Source: Paragonimus skrjabini miyazakii (taxonomy: Eukaryota > Platyhelminthes > Trematoda > Plagiorchiida > Troglotrematidae). From it: a stretch of 64,000 bases of DNA. A model generated the notes under the pieces. That model saw only the letters and a program-made list of their open reading frames with translations, was not told the DNA's origin and did no database searches. The stretch is taken from the NCBI GenBank assembly GCA_014338405.1, contig JTDE01022215.1:32079-96078 (forward strand), read 5' to 3'. The translations under genes and the position numbers were made by a program. Shown piece by piece: positions 1 through 10,476 of this stretch (position 1 is the first letter of the stretch; each line of letters opens with the position of its first letter).

Positions 1-82
1 GCATACTTTCAGAAACTACTACCATAATCTCAGCGGACCCTGCAGGTTGTGCGATATCGCATTTGTTGTATAAAATCTATAC
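1..82 (+). repeat. 82-bp direct repeat, copy 1
   Basis: Bases 1-82 recur at 580-661 without a mismatch that I can find. The copy begins with the first base of the window, so the repeat may extend further left. It ends in an AT-rich stretch with a TATA-like TGTATAAAATC. Either tandem monomers of about 579 bp or terminal repeats of a short element would give this pattern. Confidence 0.85.
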
Positions 83-1582
83 AAAGAGAAGTTGGTTGAA
101 TCCACTGTTATCTGATCAACTGAAATAAGTGAGTTCGTCATGCTGAAAGTTGTTGGAACCATAAGAGTTTATTAAAAGCATCTTCAATCACGTTAGGAAA
201 CTACTGACGTTTTGGAATTCGAATAAACAAAGGTCGGAAAGAGTGAGGCTTAACGATAGATAGTCTTTGGAGGTCTTGTGAACGCTGTTCGTTAAAACGA
301 TTATACCACCAGTAAGTTGCTTTTTTCATTCTGAGCTAGTGGTTAAACAGACAGTGCATGTCTGTGAATGTGCAACAGTCCTGAGTGAGCTCAGTCAATA
401 TACAGTGTGATCGTAGAAGTCGTGCTGGCCAAGTGATTCAACCCAACTGAGTTTTCAGTTACACGTTTTAGATGATAGGTTGACTTGATGGTTAGTAAAC
501 CCTCGCTGTTACACAGCTCATGGAATGAATACTCAGTTCAAAAGTGTAAAATCGGGGATGACCTACGCTTGATTGAGTCGCATACTTTCAGAAACTACTA
601 CCATAATCTCAGCGGACCCTGCAGGTTGTGCGATATCGCATTTGTTGTATAAAATCTATACTTAAGATGATGAGTTCGGCGTGCTTACCAAAAATCCTAG
701 TGGTTATGACCAATATGGAGTTAAGAAGTTAGATTGGAAATAGATGAAGAGACTTCGGAATTCAACGATTCGTCGCATACCTAAGACTATTGAATCTGAT
801 TGGTGTGTACAAATCGACAATGAGCTACTACTCGCTTTATAGGGTGAAGGTAAAGAGGGGGCTACAGTCCACACATGAATAACCTCCGGAAGAAGTAATC
901 TGGTGTTTGGAGAGGTATGCTTCAATGGACGTGACACATGACCTCCTGGACAAGGAAGAGCTAATCGTGGTTCTAGAGTCACCGTTTGTGGAAGACTGAG
1001 TGTTCTCAGGCGCCGTTGTTATTTCCGGTAGTATTTATTGAATGTAGAGGCCTTATTTTTCAACACAACAAAGCATCGAATCAACATGTGACCGATGATT
1101 CACAGGCAGGGTTCTAACGCTGATTATATCGTTTAGGTATGTCAGTCCAGTTGGTAAACTAGGGAGAATGGCTTCTGTAATTTTCCTAAATATATCCAAG
1201 GTACTCTCCTCATTGAATTCTGGGTAACTGTACTGTTATAAATCGCCACGCATGATGATACTGGAGATCTATTTGCTATTTGAGATTAATTTTACCTGAA
1301 TGTTGGTTTTAAAAATCAATCTTAGAGAAAGACTCATTGATTTTATTTAGCTTCACATATGAGTCGTAAAGAAAAGATAGATGAGACGCTAACGTTTTAG
1401 CCTAATAAACTATGGATTTGTTGTAAAACCGTATTTAGATGTTTATCTTTAGTTTAACTAAGAATTACCGATTGGTTATTGAGATTCAATACCCCCGAGT
1501 ATTTAAGTCACCACAGATTTTCTATTGAACCAACAGCTGCATCAAGAATTGACTATACACGAAGAAGAATGAACAAAGTAAC
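83..1582. other. gene-free stretch with unclassified sequence
   Basis: Apart from the second direct-repeat copy at 580-661 I see no coding exon, RNA gene or recognisable transposon. Short open frames here show no family motif, cysteine pattern or convincing splice sites. Confidence 0.5.
580..661 (+). repeat. 82-bp direct repeat, copy 2
   Basis: This is the second copy of the repeat at the left edge of the window, offset by 579 bases. Similarity stops after the shared AAAATCTATAC. The 497 bases between the copies contain no gene that I can support. Identity this high in otherwise decayed sequence implies a recent event or an assembly duplication. Confidence 0.85.
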
Positions 1583-1709
1583 CTTTCCAGTCAGCCTCTT
1601 TCGAAAAGAAGCACTAAACTCGAGTTTCGCTCTCATTAGAGCTCGTCAGTAGTGCAGTCAGTAGTGATATTCAATCTATATGAAAATCAAAATCCCCTAC
1701 TACTCATCA
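1583..1709 (-). mobile_element. hammerhead-TIR element, copy U1
   Basis: Read on the - strand this copy starts at 1709 with the element's terminal inverted repeat (TGATGAGTAGTAGGGGATTT...), passes into a complete hammerhead motif (1611-1655), then into the unique body, and breaks off at about 1583 before the opposite inverted repeat. Aligned with the copies at 1966, 24642, 42187 and 43310 it defines a small element of about 200-215 bp with inverted ends of roughly 45 bp. It is 3'-truncated in ribozyme sense. Confidence 0.7.
1611..1655 (-). ncRNA. hammerhead ribozyme, intact core
   Basis: On the - strand the motif reads stem I GCACUA, conserved CUGACGA, a five-pair stem II (GCUCU, loop AAUG, AGAGC), GAAA, a minimal stem III made by the palindrome ACUCGAGU, then U at the cleavage position (N17), and UAGUGC closing stem I with six pairs. 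All conserved core residues are present. Hammerheads with a tiny, palindromic helix III are known from Penelope-like retroelements and are thought to work best as dimers. The cleavage triplet is GUU rather than the preferred GUC, so self-cleavage may be slow. Confidence 0.75.
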
Positions 1710-1904
1710 GTAATCAAATACCGCTCAACAAGTCAATGATTTCTGTGATTTCAACTTGGAGAGAAGTCCTAGTCGAGGGGTCATCGATCGAAGTTAACAG
1801 ACAGTAACTGTGTCTCCATTTCGAGACGATCGGGCAACCCGATCATTACTCACAAGCGAAAGTGGTTGAGCGTTCACATCTGATAATTCAGTCGTTCCTA
1901 ATGT

Positions 1905-1962
1905 GAGGTCAATGGCGCAATACGGTTGCCTTATGAACAGCGTGTCCGTGGTTCTAGTCCCG
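1905..1962 (+). repeat. possible tRNA-like SINE head
   Basis: TGGCGCAATACGG at about 1912-1924 resembles an RNA polymerase III A box, and GGTTCTAGTCC at about 1950-1960 resembles a B box. The spacing is tRNA-like. The segment runs straight into the degenerate hammerhead copy at 1966, as in SM-alpha-type elements where a pol III promoter precedes the ribozyme. The match is loose, so this is tentative. Confidence 0.3.
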
Positions 1963-1965
1963 GCA

Positions 1966-2091
1966 GTGACGAGGATATGAGAGCGAAACTCGAGTCTAGT
2001 GCTTCTTTTCGAAATGGGCCGACTGGATATGGGAATGCAACAGCTGCGATCAATTGTGGGTGATGTTCAATCTATATGAAATTAACCTTTG
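1966..2091 (+). mobile_element. hammerhead-TIR element, copy U2 (degenerate ribozyme)
   Basis: This + strand copy begins inside the ribozyme (GUGACGAG where the core needs CUGACGAG), retains GAGAGCGAAACUCGAGUC and the 3' half of stem I (UAGUGC), then the unique body, and ends within the 3' inverted repeat at TCTATATGAAA. The altered C3 and the broken stem II should make it inactive, although its cleavage triplet is the favourable GUC. It faces away from copy U1 some 260 bp to the left. Confidence 0.65.
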
Positions 2092-3248
2092 CTTGTATAC
2101 CGACCTGAAACGATCACATTATTGTCCACGTAATCCTGAAAGAGAAGCTTTTTTCTTTTGCCTTAGGTGAAAGTTAGCTGATGCTCGGACATATGTGATA
2201 GCAAACTGAATTCAAAGGCATATCAAACAGACCCAAGTTTTCAGTCTAGTTTGTAACCAATAAACTTATCTTCAGTTCTTTCATACTGTAACCCACTAAG
2301 CTGTTGAATTGAAACTCACGGATCGGTTGTCTAAAGGTGGAATTTAAGTTCCTGAAATGCTCTGCACAACATGGATGGTTTACGTTGTTAAATGTGTATA
2401 ACATAATAGAACATGTCTGCTTGCGGGTGGATTGTTAGCCCATTCAGTGATAAATACACATACTTTTTGTCCCTGTCGTTATGAAATATCTTGTAGACAA
2501 CAGCAGTACTGATGCCCTAATAGATGGCATTGCTCTGGATTGTCGTAAGCTTATTGACGGACCTAATTTTCCACGGTACAGGTCCCTATGTACGAATCTT
2601 CCGTATATTCGGGAACTGTGATTTTGGAGTGAACAACACAGAGCAGAATATTATCCAGTACAATATCAACATGTGCTCAGTGGCCTTGCTGTCAATTATC
2701 TTTTTTAAGCAATACCACTTTTTGAGGACAGAAACATTGATGTTTGTTTTGCTGCTATTGCTTTTAAAAGTTGTTAGCCATTGGCGCTGATCTACTTTCA
2801 CTTGCAATCATACCTGTTTTCCCAAAACTGCATTAAAATAGCTGTATGACTAGTTGAATCTGATTTTCTGGTAAGCTCACATATGAAACGTTTTAAAACG
2901 ATTACCAGAAAAATGTGATAATTTCACTTTACACAGTAAGGAACGTCAAAAATATGATTTAGTTTTGCTTGATTGTGTGTATACAATGAAGACGAGTATT
3001 GTACATCCGTCCAGATCGAAGACAACATCAACGGCCCAACACGATGTTTTATTGTCGTACAATTGTGGGAAAAATATGATGCTCTAATCAGAAGACAAAG
3101 AAAGGGAATAGATGGAGCTGAATTATCAAGAAACCACCTGTGTTTGATAGTAAACATTCAGTGTCAAACAAACAACCGGGTTATTAAACGTCATCAGCAA
3201 CGCCGATAACATCACGAATAGTCAAAGCACTATAACCATGAGGTATAG
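2092..3248. other. gene-free stretch
   Basis: I see no feature that I can support. Open frames at 2524-2790 and 2973-3209 are hydrophobic or compositionally random, lack motifs and overlap equally long frames on the other strand. Confidence 0.45.
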
Positions 3249-3938
3249 CGATGTCCTTCATGTAAAACTGACCGGTTTGTATACCTGGGAAGCTGCATCA
3301 GCGGCGGCGGTGGAGGTGTAGGGAATGAAATTGAGGCGCGTATTTCCAAGGCTAGGGCGGTGTTTACTAATCTGAGGCACCTATGGCGACAGAGAGGTAT
3401 TTCCTTAAAACTTAAGGGTCGCGTATATCAGACTACAGTGAGGGCTGTATTACTTTACGGTAGCGAAACATGGCCGATCAGAGTAGAGGACGTAAACCGC
3501 CTCCAGGTATTTGACCACCGATGTCTGCGTTCAATCGCTCGTATCGGATGGCACCAACGAATAAGCAACGAGGAGGTTAGGAAGCGGGTGTTTGGTACTG
3601 ATTGTCAAACGAGTTCTTTCGTTCAGTCCTTACACTTGCACAGACTTAGATGGTTAGGTCATGTACTAAGGATGCCAGCTAATCGCTTGCCACACCGAGC
3701 ACTGTTTGCCGACGCTGTGGCCGATTGGCGTAAGGTGCGAGGTGGACAGATGATGACCTGGCGTAGACAAATGAAATCGTTCACAAAGGGGTTGGGCACT
3801 GTAGGTCGGGTTCGTCTCCCAGGTTGGAGCCCTCGCGGCTCACAGAGTCGGTGGCTTGAAACTTTAGGTGAGATGGCGGCTGACCGAGCTCAGTGGCGTG
3901 AATGTTGTAGTTGTTTGTCCGAGTTGTCTGTGAAGTGA
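3249..3938 (+). pseudogene. RTE polyprotein C-terminal fragment
   Basis: There are 229 codons without internal stop, entering after TAG at 3246. The product is the region after the reverse-transcriptase palm of RTE elements: the FVYLG...NEIEARI block, the YGSETWP block, the HRCLRSIARIGW block and the RWLGHVLRMP block, ending in a Trp/Arg-rich tail. It has no apurinic endonuclease or RT catalytic motif and cannot be functional alone. The copy at 34082-34580 has the same protein broken by frameshift and stop, so this is the better-preserved copy. Confidence 0.85.
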
Positions 3939-4205
3939 GTGCACTTAATGACGCGGGGCAGTGAAAGCCGTAAGGAAGCTGTCTTGCTGATGACACCTTA
4001 CTTTCACTTACAGCTCGGTTGTTTGTTTGCAAGGTGTAGGCGCCTTGATGTTGTATGTTTGAATGTAGACGTAGCTCTTTTTTAGTTGTTAGGTCCCCTC
4101 CCCTCCCTCTTTTTTCTTCTCTCTTCCTAAACAGGGTTTGTTTCTTCTTCTTCATGGTTGGGTGGCAGTTAAGCATCAGTGTGAACCACTGATGTATTGC
4201 TGTCT

Positions 4206-4206
<1 letters not shown>

Positions 4207-4239
<33 letters not shown>
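4207..4239 (+). repeat. (TGA)n microsatellite tail of RTE
   Basis: About eleven TGA units close the RTE copy. Short tandem tails of this type replace poly(A) in RTE elements and mark the strand and the 3' boundary of the insertion. Confidence 0.9.
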
Positions 4240-4240
<1 letters not shown>

Positions 4241-5559
4241 AACTGGAATTGGAACGCTTTCACTCTTCGGAATAGAATATCTGCGTAGGTTGTTTTTAAT
4301 GAGAGTACGGACATAAAGCTACAATTCTTCAAAACATTTGGAAGTTCCAGAAATGAATTAAATAGCTGAGAATGTCTGACAGAATATTTAATTGACGTAT
4401 CAAATTTTCGCAGGTCCGTCATACGTTATATCACTTATGGCACATTCAATGTGCACTGATCGCATGATTCAGTGTCCAAGTTCTCCGATCTATGCCGTGA
4501 GGTTGTACCATCAAACAGTGATCACATATGACGTTGCTTAGATGGTTGGCTTTCAGTCCTACAATTGTCAGAAACTATGCTCTAATAATTGGCCATCGGT
4601 TACTCTGGCATAGCATTAACCGATGGACAACGATAGGGTCGAAAAGCAGATATTTGATGATGAGAGAAAAAAGCTTGTTTGCTGAATATTTTAACAGTGC
4701 GTTGAGTTGGGTGATTGGGTTACGTAATCGATGTATCATTTAGTCATCTGCTGAGCCAAAATTTCTGCCAGAACTCCGGCAGACTGACGTGAAGTGTGAG
4801 ATGAGCAACCAGTGTATTGGTGCAGAGCAAAGATCGCAGTTTCCGATAGGTTAGTCAGTGTCTCCCGAGCTAAAGCCATCATGATTGTATACATTGGGAG
4901 AGAAAAACCGGATGGTCAGAACGCTGCCGTTGTTTGTTTGCATGTGAAGTAAATGCAAGAACTTTAAAGCCACAAGATGCGGATTCAGTCCCAGTCTCAA
5001 TTACAGTTTGGCCATGCCCTTCAATTCTAGGCACCTTGAATTTCGATATCTGATTTTAGAAATATGACGTTGCTCTTATTTCCATATTGCATAGAAATTC
5101 AGCATTACTGTCTACCGCTGACTTACTGAGAACGATGAGGATGGATATAAAGCAAGCTGAACAGCAGTCCAATCGGTGCTGATGATTAGAAGACAAATCA
5201 TTGTAACTGAACACACGTTGTTTTCATACATTGGTTTATTTAGTTCCCTAGAAGGAGTATTGTGTGGAGTACTGCAAACAAAAGGAAAAACAACTAAAAG
5301 GGAAACACATTTGTTGATAGTCTGAATAGAAGGTAATTGTCTGGCTATTATTTTGATAACTGAAGCTTAGATATTATTTGCCTGTGACCTTAATCTACAT
5401 AATATATTAGGGCATCCAATGACTGACTAGTCGCTAATGTCCATTGAAGAATTGGGAACATCTACCAATTTGCATTATGGACCTGACATATCCAAGAGAA
5501 ATATTTTCGTCGAATTTCAATTGGTAAGAAATAATGGCAGGCCTATTTTCAAGATAACT
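4240..5559. other. gene-free stretch
   Basis: I find no coding or RNA feature. The small open frame at 4528-4743 lacks motifs and splice context. Confidence 0.45.
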
Positions 5560-5735
5560 CTATATCGAACTCAATGCTGTCAGCTCAGAAGGCGTACGCG
5601 GTAGAGGTAGACGTGTGGACTCTTTTGAAATTGTTACATCGAACTATATGACTACCCACATTGTTCAACTGGTATAAAAGGTATCCCTTGGCATTTTATT
5701 CTATGGTCAAAATCCTCAGGCTTTAGCAGCGAAAG
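5560..5735 (+). repeat. 176-bp direct repeat with TATA box, copy 1
   Basis: This segment recurs at 6267-6442 with one mismatch noticed (GCAGC versus ACAGC near the end). It contains GGTATAAAAGG, a strong TATA-box match, at about 5670. Weaker similarity continues to about 5755. Two near-identical copies 707 bp apart resemble terminal repeats of a very short element (TRIM- or pLTR-like). Confidence 0.85.
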
Positions 5736-6266
5736 TAGAATGTTTATTTCTCTAGCTTGGTTAATGAAGAATATGACTGATTTTGATGTCCTCATGTAAA
5801 TAATCGCTTCTTTTTCATTCTATTTTGCAAACACTACTGTTCACCACTCGTATTAATAATAAAGAATATTCAACGAGTTTTCAAGTGAGACACATACCGT
5901 TTACATTAAAAATCCAATTAAGAAGTGGCAGAAAAAAGAAAGTTTGGACCAAACGACTAAACTCTTAACACGTGTATTACGCGGAGGCTGATATATACAT
6001 ATATACATATACCGGTTTGGAAACAAAACATTTGTTACACACGAACCCAGGACGAAATCTGGCGATGGAGTTAATGTTGTGGCAAACATTTTAAACATTG
6101 CCACACCACACTGCATTACTGTCGCACTAAAAATGGAAAACTGATACTAGTGGTCACTGGGTAGGCAAGAATCCGTTTCCATAACTAACTTCAACCCGTA
6201 CATATTGTATTCTATTGTGAATCCCAAAAGAGCGCACGACTGGTCACTATATCTCTAGCAACTTGA

Positions 6267-6442
6267 CTATATCGAACTCAATGCTGTCAGCTCAGAAGGC
6301 GTACGCGGTAGAGGTAGACGTGTGGACTCTTTTGAAATTGTTACATCGAACTATATGACTACCCACATTGTTCAACTGGTATAAAAGGTATCCCTTGGCA
6401 TTTTATTCTATGGTCAAAATCCTCAGGCTTTAACAGCGAAAG
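6267..6442 (+). repeat. 176-bp direct repeat with TATA box, copy 2
   Basis: This is the second copy of the repeat starting at 5560, in the same orientation. The roughly 530 bases between the copies hold no recognisable gene. Similarity fades after GCGAAAG but can be followed to about 6462. Confidence 0.85.
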
Positions 6443-6845
6443 CACACTGCTTATTTCTTTAACGTTTCATTTTGACGAATGAAAACTCTAACTTTGTAAC
6501 GAATGTCGTGTTATATTAAATATGTGCGGGAACATTTACATTCATTCAATAACAACACCAAAATAATGCATTTTCGTCTACTAACTCCGGAACCACTAAA
6601 TTTTCTTTGATCACTTCTTCACAATAGAATGAAGACATGTTGCAATATGTTAACATTTCACTTGTTGCCATCAGCCACAAGTGATGACAACAAGCGTAGT
6701 TGACTCAATGTATCAACCGAATTCCAAGGTTAACTGTAACATCAAACATAAGTATGTTGATACCTGGGTGTTTGTTGATATTCTCATGAAGCATCGTGGG
6801 TATGGCCCTCCACTGTAATCTGTCTACCGGAAACTCACTTGTACA

Positions 6846-7865
6846 ATGTACTTCCTGGATTTTCATAGTTCAATGACGAATCTGTACAAGTGCGGTCGTG
6901 TGAGAACTTTATTTTTTTCTGCGAGACGAATCTGTTCGAGAGATAGGTTGACCAAGGAGATGACACTTTTGAGAACCATGCACAAAGTAAATGGGTATCT
7001 AGTTGCATTTACTGAGAAATTCAGTAAACAGGAACCACCTGTTGGGATGGTTTCAACATTTTTCACGATGAACGTCCACCTTCATTTGCCTTAAAACGGT
7101 GATGACATTACTACTCCTTTGAAAAGCTATCTTACAGCAACCATGTAACGCATGCCGTACGAGGTCTAACTGGTTATGCTGTTAGCCAATTTTCAAATCC
7201 CCAAACTGCGGTTGAAAATACCAGTGCTGCTCAATACCAAATCTTTATAATTTATCTTGTGAACGCCGGACAGCATAAATCAGCAAAACGGAGCAGCGAT
7301 TACGCAATCGGATCAGTGAACACTTTCCAGGTGGACTCCACAAAACGCCGAAGGATAAAACTACGTCGGACTCAGGCCAGAATGTGACAAGTCACAAGGA
7401 ACCGGCATTATCAGTCACTCGACACCTGTTGACACCTTTTGACTTGTCGACCCCATGTGAACCTAGAGAATACGTTTTTGGTATTTAATGCAACAAAAAT
7501 TCAAAGGAATCTCTAATGTTTCTCATGTCTCCCACATTGTTTATCAGTTTAAACGAAAATGCCGCGACGTTTACCTGAGTAGAACAGATTGACAACTAAC
7601 ACGGCGAGTGGCCGAACACGTCTCAAAATAGGTGAAACCCCTAATGATCCACCAAAAGCAACATTTTAAATCAACTGTTAGAAATCCCATGTCATCGGTC
7701 ACTAAACATATAATGACAATAGGTCAAAATGTTGACCGAGTTAGTTCATTCAAGATAATGTTGCACAATCAGAACCCGAAGTTACTGGCCATTTGAGATG
7801 GACCACTTGTCATAACTTACCAGCCGGTTTTATATGCACATAGGTGATTGAAGCGACCCATCAGG
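6846..7865 (+). mobile_element. Penelope-like element fragment PLE-3, RT end plus GIY-YIG region
   Basis: The first block, 6846-7094, contains VRTLFFSARRICSRDRLTKE and the downstream NGYLVAF, which match the connector after the reverse transcriptase in PLEs. A second block at about 7540-7800 in another frame contains RDVYLSRTD and RRVAEHVSK, the GIY-YIG endonuclease landmarks, followed by VTKHIMTIGQNVDRVSSFKI. At least two frame changes and several stops separate the blocks, so it is dead. The reverse-transcriptase core and 5' end are missing. It lies upstream of, or in an early intron of, the Ig-like receptor gene and points the same way. Confidence 0.75.
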
Positions 7866-8085
7866 TTGCTGTGGTGTTGATGATACGACACGAAGTGAAT
7901 ATATGTGTTCATTCTATCTGTCTCTATCTGTTTGCCGCATACGATCTGTACTTTTTACTGTTGATACTGATATGAATAGATCCGTTGTCAACATATTGCA
8001 ACATATGTCTTCTTCCTGTTTTGATGAATTTGTTAATTTTGTCACATTTCACCTCAGCTTCGGCTTCTGGCTGGGCGTTTACAAC

Positions 8086-8150
8086 TTGTCGTTTTGAAGA
8101 GCACTCTGGACTCGGGTTTTGCTCTTGTGAGAGCTTGCTAGTAGTGCGTT
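8086..8150 (-). mobile_element. hammerhead-TIR element remnant U3
   Basis: At 8101-8147 (- strand) the outer stem GCACU...AGUGC, the five-pair stem II with loop CACA and the GAGUCC cleavage segment are retained. The catalytic core is changed (CUAGCAAG for CUGACGAG, and CAAAA for GAAA), so it cannot cleave. No inverted repeats are discernible around it. Confidence 0.55.
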
Positions 8151-8542
8151 GTACTTAACGAAAGAAACGGAAAAATATACAATACACTTTATGCACATCA
8201 ATAGGTGAACCTTCGTCAATGCAGCACTTAGGGAAGTGGATGAATAACAGGCAAACAAACTAGATATCATATTAGTTCCATCTGCAGTTCAGTTGATTGT
8301 TTCCAAACTGAAGACGTCCTGATATCGATAGCTTGAGTTTTGAAACAGAGATGCTCAGTGTAAAACCCCATTGTAGTTTTATTCTAATGAACGGTTGACT
8401 GATGGTTAGTAGTGTAAGCTGGTTATCTAAAGCCGTCCGTTCAGTGTGTTTGCACATTTTACTGAAAAGGTGTTTAATGATGTTAATGTGGAAAGTACTC
8501 ATTGAATATTCAAGAAAGTCGGTATTTCCATTTTAATTTCAG
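8151..8542. other. intron or 5' flank of receptor gene
   Basis: I see only a pyrimidine-rich run ending in TTTAATTTCAG before 8543, which serves as splice acceptor. The - strand frame at 8272-8502 has no motif. Confidence 0.5.
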
Positions 8543-9055
8543 AAAATTATGGTGATTTGAGAATTACCCTACGACCATCAGCCATACTCATCAATCGAAC
8601 TGTTGGGGGTGTGCTATGGGCTGAACTCGATTGGCGTAACAGTTCCCAGCGTGATTTGAGTGAGTTACGGAGATACTATTCGGTTTACTGCACGCTCCAC
8701 ACGCGGATTCCCTCCAACCAAACTTGGATGCAAAACTTTTCAAACCATTTGGATATTCAGGAAATGCCCAACGGTTTGGTATACATCAACTGCGAGTGTC
8801 CCGATCTGGGACTTCGTCGTACGTTTCCAAAATATGTGGTTGGTCACCCGATAAAATTCGAGACTATCATCACTCCGGTTCTGTCTGAGTGGATAGCTGA
8901 CCCGGCAGCCAGAACTTTGGACGACTGCATACAGCCGTCTGCAAGTATTGAAGTAGGAAACAGAGTGTTGGTGTTGTCTGTCGCTGAAATGGATATCAGT
9001 AGTGCTGCCAAATTGTGTTCAGGATATGAACATGGGAAGAAATTTTATATACGAG
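8543..9055 (+). CDS. Ig-like receptor, ectodomain exon 1 in window
   Basis: The 513-bp exon lies between TTTCAG and GAG/GTAAGT, with phase 1 at both ends. Its 171 residues hold five cysteines (VYCTLH, INCECP, DDCIQP, KLCSGY) and four N-glycosylation sequons (NRT, NSS, NQT, NFS), marking it as extracellular. It is nearly twice the length of the later Ig-like exons and may hold two domains or one large atypical one; I do not see a clean Ig signature. No initiator or signal peptide is visible, so further 5' exons must lie upstream. It joins exon 12242 with a split Asp codon. Confidence 0.8.
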
Positions 9056-10348
9056 GTAAGTAACATCACTTTCTTCAAGCCAGACGGCGAGCAAAAGACC
9101 ATCTTGTGACATTCTTACAAGTAACTAAATTTCACGGAAATCTGGGTAGTAACGAATTCAGTTTCCGATCAGGGGTTTTGATTTCCAAATAATTTTAATC
9201 TGAGAAAGCAAGAGATATTTTACATGTTACTTATGTTGATCACTCTTCTTTGCATCTCATCACATACATGTTGTGGTCTGACTCAATAGGTGCTGTGGAA
9301 CAAAATGATACATTGTGTGATGCACTTGCACAGTGAACCTGTCTTATACAAGTCTGCATCATACTAGAAGCAGCGAAATGTGTTCGGGGGATACATCGGG
9401 CAATAATCTCCATCCAACTTTTTGATCAGGTTTGTCGCATTAAGAAGACGTAGTAGAACGTTGTTTAGTTTCCTGCAGTGTGACCTACAAACCAGCAAAC
9501 ACTTTCCGATGTAAAAACAAAACAGCATTTAGTATTTAAACTCGTGAGTTGGCCTAGTATCAAATAGCAGGTCTAAAAGTGCTAACTCAAAACTTGGTTC
9601 ATTATAATTTCATTACTGATAATGTCGATGGTTTTCAGCTTTCCTGGTTTGTATCACGTTTGAAAAGTCGTATATTACCAAATACCGCCATTATTGAGAA
9701 TGATTCTTCCGTGAGGTTGACTCAATTCTTCCATTCTTATCAACTGCATAATGTTCGTTATCAGTATTGCAAAATGTTAGTGCAAAGACAAAATATTTCT
9801 AATTAAAGCACCAACGAATAAGGTCTGCATGCCTGTTAAACACAAAGCCATTCCAACATCACATTCAGTTGCTTTTTAGCGCACAACTATGGACAGCGTT
9901 TGACACTAACCAAGTTTTCCTCAAATTCAAGAAACCGATCATTTCTACTCTACCTAATCAGAATGAATGTTGAAGCTTAATCTATGCACTGGCTAGCCTC
10001 TAGCAGATAGTTAGTGCTCAACGAGGAAATTTGGTGAGAATTTTCATTTAGTCTGTTGGTTAACAGATGCTTTCCATCTAATAGACATTTCGGAATATGT
10101 CCGTTTGTTCCCACTGAACCCTTTCTACCTGCGTGTGCTTGTACGCAACGGAAAACAATTAAATTGACACAAAAACCAGAAACCATAGGGATACTTCCTT
10201 TTATTGACGGCATCGGTAATTTTAGGGCTTCAACAGTTTGTCCTTAATCACTCGTAACAGTTCTTACCTTTTCCTTAGGTCGCAATATATGACACCACTT
10301 CGCCATGTAGGTTCTATGACCTTATTCCTGCGTTTGTCAAGCTGATAT
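9056..10348. other. intron 1, left part
   Basis: The intron runs to 12241. Its left part holds no supported gene. The PLE-1 element occupies the central part. Confidence 0.5.
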
Positions 10349-10450
10349 ACTTGAATAGAATAGTCAGAAGATACAAAGTACAATGTGAATTCATTTCGCA
10401 CGCTCTCTTCAGGCGTAAAAGTGTGACTAGCATGAAAACAAAACAAATCA
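10349..10450 (+). repeat. terminal inverted repeat of PLE-1, left copy
   Basis: This segment is the reverse complement of 11539-11641 at about 85 percent identity by eye. It flanks the PLE coding remnant on its 3' side. Read on the - strand it contains CCUGAAGA, then GCGAAAUGAAUUC, a spacing reminiscent of a decayed hammerhead, but stem II is poor. Confidence 0.7.
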
Positions 10451-10476
10451 GGCTAGATCGTGATTGGCACTCACGG

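Larger units (their letters stand above)
3249..4239 (+). mobile_element. RTE non-LTR retrotransposon, 5'-truncated 3' end (copy 1)
   Basis: A single frame open from 3249 to 3938 encodes the C-terminal end of an RTE-clade polyprotein. It begins near the FVYLGSCIS motif at the end of the reverse transcriptase, then continues through LLYGSETW, FDHRCLRSIAR and LRWLGHVLRMP to a stop at 3936-3938. About 270 bp of 3' UTR follow, ending in (TGA)n at 4207-4239, the usual RTE tail. Everything upstream of the RT end is missing, as expected for 5' truncation during target-primed reverse transcription. The intact frame suggests a fairly young copy. Confidence 0.9.

Noticed and set aside
2524..2790. 88-codon hydrophobic frame that could be a membrane protein
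   Set aside because: No motif, no splice or initiation context, and an equally long frame on the opposite strand; typical chance frame in AT-rich DNA.
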